From contig OX104115.1 of the NCBI GenBank assembly GCA_944474755.1, positions 35,413,080-35,477,079 of the forward strand: a DNA stretch of 64,000 nt, in the 5' to 3' direction. Below the pieces are notes generated by a model. The model was not told the origin of the DNA, did no database searches, and saw only the letters and a program-made list of their open reading frames with translations. Shown here one piece after another: positions 55,667-64,000 of this stretch (position 1 is its first letter; each line of letters starts with the position of its first letter). This stretch comes from Limnoperna fortunei. Taxonomy: Eukaryota > Mollusca > Bivalvia > Mytilida > Modiolidae. Both the position numbers and the translations under genes were made by a program.

Positions 55667-56570
55667 CAGTGAAACTTCTCTAAACCGGACCCTCAGAAAA
55701 CCGGATTCCTCTTCAAATCGGACATTTCAAAAAGTCCCGGCCATTACCCATTAAAGTTAATGTAAATTATGTTCACAAAACCGGCCAACTCTACAAACCG
55801 AACACCGGCCACTTTTCAAAAGTTTTGCTTTAATTAACCAAGTAAATTTCACCCCACTTTACCGCCAGCTATAAGAAACAGGAAATCATTACATAATAGT
55901 TCACCAATGGAGGCCTTAATTAGTGTTAAGTGTTGTGTACACAAACAAGCACTAATCAGTATGTTATTTTGGTTTCCAATTAATAGTAATTTATGACATT
56001 TTAGTGTGATCTTTGTCGAGCTAATTGAAAAAAAATTAAAATCAATTAAATGTCATAACATATTATTATTCAATATATATATATATATCTGATTCCGTCC
56101 GGTAAATCCGTCCACCTAAGCATATTTTTTGCGATTCGCGGTAACATCAACATAATTTTTTCGATATTTGTTAATAATTCTTCAAAATAGATATCGTTTG
56201 AACTGTATGATGTGAATTAATTTTAACGAAAAGCAACTCTAATAAACGAAGCATGGGGCTTACCTGTGTTTACATCCGGTAAATCAGCTCATGAATATTA
56301 ATGAGATGATTATAAAAAATCAAAACATGTGCATGCCTTAGTTTGGAATATTTCTTGCAAGAGGACGTAACTTTTCTTCAATACTTGTTGTATTCTTATT
56401 CAAGCGAACTATCGTTTTATGTAACTTAACGATAAAGTATAATTGATTAAGGACCTCGACTCTGTACTCAAATGGGCGTTAAATGAAAATCATGGTAGAT
56501 TTCACTAAACTTCACTAAACCGGCCATTTATCTCTGTCCCAGTGGCGGCCGGTTTAGAGAAGTTTCACTG
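55667..56570. mobile_element. Tigger/pogo-type non-autonomous element with terminal inverted repeats
   Basis: The left end cagtgaaacttctctaaacc is the exact reverse complement of the right end ggtttagagaagtttcactg, so the element is 904 bp. Internal sequence near the left continues the style (ccggaccctcagaaaaccggattcc, aatcggacattt, aaaaccggccaac). CAGTGAAAC...AAACCGG termini are typical of Tigger/pogo elements. The left flank ends TA as expected for TA targeting; the right flank reads CTTA, so the duplication is not exact. No transposase frame lies inside, but a Tigger-like transposase relic begins about 560 bases further on. Confidence 0.85.
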
Positions 56571-57129
56571 CTTATTAATAATCGTTTCGTTATTGAATCT
56601 TAGGTAGCATCATTACATTTGAATATTTGATCTTAACCTTCATATTACGTTTTATTTAGGATAAAACATTCTTATCTCATTACATCCTGGTATATTTATG
56701 TATTTGTATCAGACAAAAAGATTGTAGATTCGACTTGTTATGTTTCTACATCAACTTACTTTTTAGAAAAAACTGGAAACTTCTAAATACATCCTAATTA
56801 ACATTCTTATGATATTTATACATTGCGTCCAACATTTGCAATTTTAGGCAAGTGACTCTGAACTGATGGTATTTCAGGCCAAGCAAATTGATATTTTTTG
56901 TAATTGAAAATGTCAAGCTCGGTCGGTGTGAAAGTTAAAATAGAGCATTTTCAGGGAAAAAATACCTTGAACAAGTGGCCTCTCTCTGTTTATTGATCAT
57001 CTCATGATTTCTTGCAACATATATATGATGGTGCTTTTGTAATAACTTTTTTTCATCGATAAAATAAATAAATGTTGACACTCTTGTTCTATAAAATCTA
57101 TAAGTTTAGATTGGAGATATATTAAACCT
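56571..57129. other. No recognisable feature
   Basis: AT-rich sequence between the Tigger-type element and the transposase relic. Confidence 0.4.
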
Positions 57130-58501
57130 TAAACAAGAAGCACAATTTGTCTCCCATTTGAAGGATATGGCCTCTATTGGTGAGGGATACATATGCTAGG
57201 AAGTGTTGATTTAGCCTCTGGGTATGCAGTGCATTCAGAGTTAAGAACCACTGAGAACTCATTTAATATGAAGTGGTTTTACTTATTTATAAGAAGGTGG
57301 CCTGATTTGAAGTTATGTAAAGCTATAGCCTTGGAAATTGCGACAGCAAAAGAAAATATATTGCAGTTGACAAACTATAATTTTGTTCTGAAATATGATC
57401 TTGGAAACAAACATCAGTTAATTTTTAATGTTGATGACCACAAACTTCTCAGTGTAGTTTCCGAAGCGGATATCAGCCTCCAGCAATTACTGCCGGTAAA
57501 TTTGAAAATTCACTATTCTTGGCTCTGTAAATGCTGCCGGGTATGCAATTCCACAGTTCCAACATATATAGCATTCAATGGTAAGAATATTAGATGCCAG
57601 AAAAATGTTACACCAGGGACTGATTCCACTGATTCTCTTACGGGCTGGTCTTATACACAAACCTTCATCAATTATTCGGAATACTCTTTTTCTTTAACCC
57701 GTACCTGGTAAAGATGACATATTTACTATTATTAGATTGTCGAAAATCTAAAGAGGATTCTGAGGTTCTACATATTCGAAATCTGCCAAACTTGATAACT
57801 TGCAGTCTGCATTCAAGGAGACGGTGATTTTTCCACGATCTAAAGACACAATCTATATTAGAGACTTTGCACCTTATGAAGTATGTGATTATTTGAATAA
57901 AAGAGAACTTGATGTTGTAAAGATGATAGATAGTACAATTGAGAATGGAATGGAGAGGATAGTAAAAGTCATGATAGTCAGATACAAGTTGCGATGAAAG
58001 AAAGAGAAATGAAGGTAGAAGTGGCGAGAGGAAAAGACTTTTAGTGTGGAAGTTGTAAATGGATATTTCCTTGATTGTAGACTGAAGCCTTTGAAAAAAT
58101 GAAGAGCAAGAAAGTACGAAAGCAAAGGTAGTAAGCACGATTGTGTAGGTTGCAGAATGTTTACTAGGAATGACGTGATAGATAAAGTGAAATAGCATGT
58201 AAAACAAAAGTGTTGAAAAAGACAGTTGATTTACAGCAGGTAGGATCTAAGTCGGGTATCTATTTCTAACTCTGATGATATTAGCTCTGTTGACTGATGA
58301 CTGTGTGGAAACAGATGAGATCTGTGTTATATTTGTGAAAAGTTTTCTTTTTATGATTTGAGAAATAATGTTAGTCTGATTATTGTTAAGTTAGCACAAT
58401 GTGATATGTGTGGATATTGGGTTCATTTTATTTGTCCGGACAGTTGTCAGGTCTGTGAGCAGAGGTTATGCGTTCCTGTACAGAGATTCACGTTACATTA
58501 A
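57130..58501 (+). pseudogene. Tigger/pogo transposase relic with C-terminal PHD-like zinc finger
   Basis: Read across frames, the order is that of a pogo/Tigger transposase. A CENP-B-like DNA-binding part reads HLKDMASIGEGY and KWFYLFIRRWPDLKLCKA, then ALEIATAKE. The DDE domain follows: IFNVDDHK with the first acidic residue, STVPTYIAFNGK, VTPGTDSTDSLTGWSYTQTF, and YLLLLDCRKSKED with the second. Then SAFKETVIFP, which normally comes well after the DDE core, follows within about 80 bases, so an internal piece is deleted. From 58325 a Cys-rich end reads CYICEKFSFYDLRNN, AQCDMCGYWVHFICPDSCQ and VCEQ, a PHD-like finger as found at the C-terminus of some molluscan pogo transposases (from memory). 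Frameshifts and stops inactivate it. The 179-aa minus-strand frame at 57668-58207 is its antisense shadow. Confidence 0.85.
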
Positions 58502-60487
58502 TCATAGAGGTCACATGACCGGTCGCCATTTTAAGTTAACAGTAAGAAACCAGAGGTAACTGTGTCAATATTATCAATCGATGTAAATTTATAACATTTC
58601 AAATTTAATGAACAACTGATGGTTTATTTGAGGAAACATTGTATTCAAATTATTCGGGAAGATTCGGAGATGACTGTAATATTTAACTCTACAGTCTATG
58701 ATCACCAATTGAAATTATTTCATATTGTATGCTGAACTTAACTAAAGTATGCTTCATCTTAATATGAAAAAGTGAAAAATGTGTCACGAATATTTCCTAA
58801 TTATATGTCAAAAATTGAAATCATATTAGTATAAAAAGTTCGATAATAGTGTATTCGAATTAGGATGAACTTAATGAATATATCTCTTCGCAGTAGCAAA
58901 AGATCTCTCGGTCAAAACAAACCTTTTTGCACATGAAGATGAATTTTGTTAAAACTTCCATCATGTTAAATAATGCCACAGTATACATTACGGTACAGGT
59001 AAATATGAATGTTCATAAGTCGTCAAATTGTGAAGTTAATGAAGCAGTTTTTTTTTCATTTCATGAACAATAAAACAAAGAAATATATTAATAAATGTTT
59101 GTTTGTTTTAAACAAATAATACCATTTTTGACATTTTTATATAAATATATATCACAAACAAAAAAGGAATCTTTTTATTTACTTAGTCCAATTTCTATTC
59201 GCAGGTCAGGATCATTAATGCAGTTTTTAAATTTTTTTTGTTTGATCTCAAGATCCAGTTTCTTGGACTTTGATTTGTAGCTTGGCATTTTGAGTTTTTT
59301 TAGTTCTTTATTTTGTTATAACCTTTATTTACCACGTTTCTGCAAAAAAAAAATCTATTGGCTCAATAAAAGAAGGATTATGATATTCTGGAGGCAACCT
59401 CCAATACCCATTTCAATGTATCATGTTATTTTGTAAAATAAAATGTGAAAATTGTCCAATGTGTTCGTGTTTTCTATAGATCATGCTTATAAATAAACAC
59501 AACATCACATCTACTAAGAGTAGACAAGGCAAACATGTAAGAATTATGTCCACCTTGTGCATAATACGACCGGTTTAAACAGCAAAAATTTACGCGAGTT
59601 GTAGCCGTATATTATAAGCAAATGTAATCTAAGTTGTGACTCAAAAGAATTCTTAGCATATTGTTTGTCTTTGCTTGTGTTAATATTTTCAAATAGGTAT
59701 ACATAATATCCGCTTTTAGGGGTTCTTTTGAGAGGTAGAAACTTTGATGTAGCACGCCGTGTCCTACCTGATAAGATGTAAGGGTATTACTGGACATTCG
59801 CCTATCTGTACACATGCTGACCCCTGGTCCGCATCAGCTGGAGGGCTGAACCATGTGCATGGTGATGCTTACACGGCACTACTGGTCTATATGCCTCCTT
59901 GATACAGGTCACCAGCCACGGATGATAAGGAACTTTAATTGTTACGTGTTACCCAACATTGGACCGTTACTTTATGGATATATGTGAGAGTAGAATAGGC
60001 TGTGGTAGTAAATCTAGAATCAAAATACGGATCGAAACACAAGCCGATAAGATGCAGTCTACAACTTCTCTTCAGCATCTTCCAGTTACTTCGCCGCCTT
60101 AGCTCTGATGTCGTGTGTCCTGTCACTTCATAACCAACTGCAAAAGAGCCTTCAGATCAAAGATTGTTGCTGATTAAACAATATACTGAACTAAGGCGCA
60201 TTGTTCCATTGTCTCCCGAGACGGAAGAATTCCAAAAATGAGTCGAGTATTATACAACCTTTATGCTTACGATATTTTACGATTGACCCCGCAGGTATTC
60301 TTGATACGATGTCAAATAGATTAAGGTTAATTTATTACTTCTTGTAAGAACATTAGAGTGGGTGCATACATTTATCAGTTTGCATTTAACCTTGATAAAC
60401 AAATATCAAAATTAATAAGTGTTGTAGCAAAAGAGGAAAGCAATGTTGAATCTCAGAACATACGCAAATGCACAAAATTGGCGTAGC
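58502..60487. other. No recognisable gene
   Basis: AT-rich intergenic sequence. A poly-T-rich stretch lies around 59040-59300. Frames at 59095-59280, 59612-59815 and 59935-60126 have no recognised motif. Confidence 0.4.
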
Positions 60488-60605
60488 AATTCTATTTACC
60501 TGGATATCTTTGATGCAACCACTGGGTCTATGCTTCTGCTGGTGGACTGTAAGTCCCCGAGGGAATCACTTGCCCAGTAGTTACACTTCGGTGCTGATAT
60601 ATAAA
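60488..60605. repeat. Fragment of an abundant bivalve repeat
   Basis: The words caaccactgggtctatgc, ttctgctggtggactgtaag, ccccgagggaatcacttgcc and cagtagttacacttcggtgc follow in order. I remember this word order as a common mussel repeat that often lies close to the acgcgcgtctggcgta word of repeat A. Confidence 0.55.
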
Positions 60606-62228
60606 GAAATTGTTTAATTGTAGTTTAGTTTAGTCAAATTCATATGTTAGAAGACTTAGAAGTATTATTTCAGAAAGGTATAAGCTCACCACTGCTATTA
60701 TTAAAATAGCATTTAGTACAGACCACTTAACAAAAACTTCCTTTAGCATGAACAATTAAGAATAACTACAAGTAGTTGGGGATTTGTTAATTAGTTTGTA
60801 CAGATTAACCTTAAAATGTTCATTCTCAGAATTATATTTTTGAAATCCAATAAAAAATCAATTGTTTACTGAACAGAAAAGGAAATCCTCACTTAAAATA
60901 AATTTCCACACTGAAAAAAACCTAAATAATATACATATCTACATTTATGTTTTTATGGGAACTTTGTAACGTGTTTTTGTTTCTGGCATACTTAGACTAA
61001 GATTTTACAGATTTTATAGTCTCAAATCTATATCGCAAACGAGTATGACAATCTCAGACATGTATCAGACATGTATCACACACATATTCCTTGTCACAGA
61101 CCAACTCGAAAGGGGTAATATAAATATTTGTGACTTCTCTTTTATTGCATTCACAACCAAAATCCAATATGAAAAAGTGCTAAATTTGAGACCCCATATA
61201 TTGCACCGAGTCATAATTTAAGTAGAGGGTGTTATATCAGAATAATATTTTATTCTCGATGTCTTCAATCTGCAATACGATCTCTACAGTAGACACTAGC
61301 TAAGTATGGTTCAAATTAGTTCAGTAGTGTCAAAGAAATAATATCTATTTATAATGACACACACCAGTAAAACATTGTATGGGATTCCTAAGTAAATTGA
61401 CTTTGCGGTCATGTAATTCTAGAAAATGTTACAATTGAAGAAAAATTATCATAAAGTTCTCCGAAAAAGTAGTTTTTACTTATTTTGTTTATACTTAATT
61501 TTTTTTCAGGGCCATTTATATATCTTAATTAATGCAATTTTTTCGTCTAAAGCACACTATTTTGTAATGTATTTTGCCTTCGTTTTGCTATATCATAAAG
61601 CAAGTGTCGATAACAGCTGCACACCATAATAAAGCTGGAAAATGACCGAAAGTCGCTGAAATCTAAAACAAACAAACTAAACAATACTTATCTTGGACTT
61701 TGTTCTGGTAGAAAATCAACACCATTTCATGTAATATTTACACAGTTTTTGCTCACAGTTTCGTAAGTTTTTTTTTACGAAATGTATTGTATGCGTGTTA
61801 AGTATATGTGAGTACGTGAGTTTTCAAGCCATTGGAAAGGATAGTGAATGTAAAAATTGGATAGCAATAATATAAGCATAAAAGATTCACGTGGTCGTTT
61901 CTGAAAACTAACAAAAACCATGGAACATATTTCCTTAACTTTCAAATTTAACAATAAAATCATGTAGGAATCGCACATATATAACAAATTTACTAAAGGA
62001 ATGAAAACTAATGGAGCCTATTACGGTCAATTATTGATTACAAACCTTAGAAAATTTGTCAAAACAACACTGAAAGCTATGGTATTAAATACTCATTTCA
62101 AGGGTTATAATATTAAAGAAAGAGCAAACAGTTTGCGACTTTTTCTTATAGAAATTGACACTACTGAAAATCACAATTATTTTGTCAACATTGGTTTAAT
62201 ACTAAGAAATTATATTGTTTTTGTTTAA
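60606..62228. other. No recognisable gene
   Basis: AT-rich intergenic sequence. Open frames at 61426-61629, 61775-61987 and 62001-62228 lack splice context or family motifs. Confidence 0.4.
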
Positions 62229-62478
62229 ATGGTGTTTTAACGCCACTTTCAGCAATTTTTCAGCTATTTCATGCCGTCCAGTTTTTATTGGGGGAGGGAC
62301 CCGGAGTATCCGGAGAGAACCCCAGACCTGCGGTAGGAAAACTGGCAATCCTTGTCAATTAAGATTGGAGTCGAGTACACCCTGCCTTCAGTGAGAATCG
62401 AACCCGCAATCTCAGTGTTGACAGACCACGTGGTCAATGATAGACGAACTACCTTGACCACTCGGCCACCGAGGCCCC
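62229..62478 (-). mobile_element. Full-length V-type SINE with tRNA-like head
   Basis: Read on the minus strand it begins GGGGCCTCGGTGGCCGAGTGG (A box at 62456-62472). It carries the B box GCGGGTTCGATTCTC near 62392-62406, then the conserved central part ending in cgccactttcagcaattttt. It is the best preserved SINE in the window and was used as the reference for the other copies. The B box is a perfect match to GGTTCGANTC. It is a retroposon and not a tRNA gene. Confidence 0.92.
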
Positions 62479-63868
62479 TAAGAAATTATAGACCTGTTTT
62501 CTTTGGAATGGGGGTCACCGCCACTATCGATATTTTTTTTTAATGGATCACAAATCTGAATAAAATTTAATACCACAGTGCATAGCAGGCTGTTTTTAAC
62601 CTTTGCAATAAAGTTTGGGTTATTTTTAATCAGCTACATGTGAAAATATTATGATGAACATTTTTTAGCTCAATTTAGAGGTAACTGACCAGATGGAGAC
62701 TTCCTGAATGAACTTCCCTGGAGCTGATACAACTACAATTCGCTTGAACATTTCCAAAGCGGATACAATTACCTCTCAATAAAAAACACCATACGTGATC
62801 CAGTCCATCACAGTCTAAATGAAAATCCCTAGTGCTGAAATCAGTACATAATTTAAAATGTAATTTAATTACTGCCAGTCTCTTTAATCTTTCAAGATTC
62901 AAGTGTAATAGTATTAAGCACAAGCAAGAGAAAAAAACTTTATTATACTCTCGGCTGTTTATAATTTTGTTTTACATGTATTTGATCACTTAGTATAGAA
63001 CAGAAAATTAAAGTTATGCAAGCAGTCTAACAACTATTGAAGGAAAAATTAATGGAAAAAAAAGTTTGTTTTAATAGAATTTTGTAATGAATTAGAGTTT
63101 GCAAAAATAATTTTGTAATCGGTCTTGAACGAAAGGGACTAAAAGGTGTTACCATCCTTACTAAAGTATGCGTTTGTAAGTCCAGCATAAAGTACGAGAT
63201 CATTTCATTAGTAGCAAATGTCTTCAAAAGATCACACAATAAAAAATGTGAAAATGAATGCGTATGCGAACGATGACCACACTGGTCATCAAATGTTAGA
63301 TTGATGCAAAAACAATTTGAAAAATATATGGATGACACTTATGGCGATGATGCCAATTGAAACGCCTCAGAGGAAGACAGTGATCATCATTCCGAAACAC
63401 ATAAATTACATAAATTATATGACGCTCAGGATACAAAGATGCCATCACAAATGCATGTTAATATGAATGAACAATCAGAGTCAATTCTACAACTTCAGGT
63501 TAGTGAATAAAATCTAACAAAAGGACACTCAAAAAAGAAAACAGTGGGTCATTACTTCCCATGCAAGTGAAGACGTTTGTCAAATCAATCTGGACAAATT
63601 GACTGTTTTCCATTCTTATTGGCATTTTTTCGTTATTTTGGAGAATCACTGTATAAATATAGTTACACTGCATTTGTTCCTGTGAGCTTCTTTTACATTT
63701 TATGAAGTTTTTGCTTTTGAGAATATGTAAACTGTATGCAAAACAGCCCCGATTGAAAACTATTCAATATGTGTTTACTTCTTGTGTATTATGAACTAAC
63801 GGATCTTTCGTAGTGGCCAGATTGGACTTTGGACCCTACATTGCCGAGGGCAAATTTCACAACATACA
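62479..63868. other. No firm gene; two short protein-like stretches
   Basis: At 62693-62838 the plus strand reads DGDFLNELPWS, a stop, then YNYNSLEHFQSGYNYL and IKNTIRDPVHHSLNENP. At 63310-63510 it reads YGDDAN, a stop, then NASEEDSDHHSE, KLYDAQDTKMPSQMHVNM and NEQSESILQLQ, followed by gttagt. These look protein-like in composition but contain stops and match no family I recognise. They may be decayed transposon or gene pieces. Confidence 0.35.
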
Positions 63869-64000
63869 ATGGATATGTACAGCTTAACCTCAGAGATAAA
63901 GACTGAGTTCTTTGAAGCAGAAAATCACTTTAAAGAAACTTATTTAGGAAAGATCAGAAAGTTGTCTACGGATGAATTAAATTATTTTAATAAAGTCCAA
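63869..64000 (+). CDS. Possible start of an ORF running off the window
   Basis: From ATG at 63869 the frame is open for 44 codons to the edge. It begins MDMYSLTSEIKTEFFEAENH and continues FKETYLGKIRKLSTDELNYF and NKVQ. Composition is protein-like (Glu/Lys/Phe/Tyr-rich, probably helical), unlike the poly-hydrophobic chance frames elsewhere. The frame is also open upstream to a TAA near 63799, so the ATG is only the first Met candidate. No family is recognised. Confidence 0.3.
   Translation, partial: MDMYSLTSEIKTEFFEAENHFKETYLGKIRKLSTDELNYFNKVQ

Noticed and set aside
57668..58207. 179-aa open frame on the minus strand
   Set aside because: It is antisense to the Tigger transposase relic, is rich in Phe/Ser/Leu and has no motif, while the plus strand shows a family signature.

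Overview
This is animal genomic DNA, most likely from a bivalve mollusc close to marine mussels (Mytilus). It is visibly AT-rich and almost free of long ORFs. It is full of decayed transposons of kinds common in bivalves: V-type SINEs with a tRNA-like head, Penelope-like elements including a GIY-YIG remnant, a DIRS-type element, Tx1/L1-like and CR1/L2-like LINEs, Ty3/gypsy, Tc1/mariner, Tigger/pogo and MITEs. A repeat carrying the word gacgaaacgcgcgtctggcg, which I remember as abundant in mussel sequences, occurs several times. The species call rests on memory; no search was run.

One host gene can be reconstructed with reasonable confidence, on the + strand from about 7.95 kb to 41.06 kb. Its 3' end has two large coding exons (38906-40014 and 40572-41011). 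Together they encode a trypsin-fold serine peptidase with His, Asp and Ser in the classical order, followed by an AATAAA signal. Upstream I find a series of very small exon candidates: 36, 21, 24, 24, 24, 24 and 24 nt at 7952, 8579, 11012, 13507, 14031, 14509 and 17290, then 96, 129, 42 and 72 nt at 23285, 23923, 24371 and 37785. Each has an AG acceptor and a GT donor (nearly all GTAAGT), is a multiple of three long, stays open and is phase 1 at both ends. Any subset could therefore be joined without breaking the frame. Four of the five 24-nt exons encode variants of one octapeptide, (G/A)-(S/I)-(E/K)-(Y/H)-(I/L/C)-R-(Y/H)-x, and their flanking introns resemble one another, so the array seems to have grown by duplication of exon-plus-intron modules. 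No initiator exon is visible, so the 5' end may lie before the window. Exon 38906-40014 carries one apparent single-base frameshift near 39211-39214.

Layout: 0-7.9 kb, LINE and Penelope remnants and repeats. 7.9-17.3 kb, the microexon array, with tandem repeats, a Cys-rich exon-like segment and a truncated LINE in its introns. 17.4-21.3 kb, a 1.7-kb repeat and tandem repeats. 23.3-24.4 kb, three further cassette exons. 24.4-37.8 kb, a 13-kb intron filled with transposon relics. 37.8-41.1 kb, the peptidase end of the gene. 41-64 kb, intergenic DNA with an inverted DIRS duplication, an inverted partner of the 17.4-kb element, SINEs, a Tigger element beside a Tigger transposase relic, and a possible short ORF leaving the right edge.

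No bona fide tRNA, rRNA or CRISPR array was seen. Repeat boundaries are estimates made by eye.
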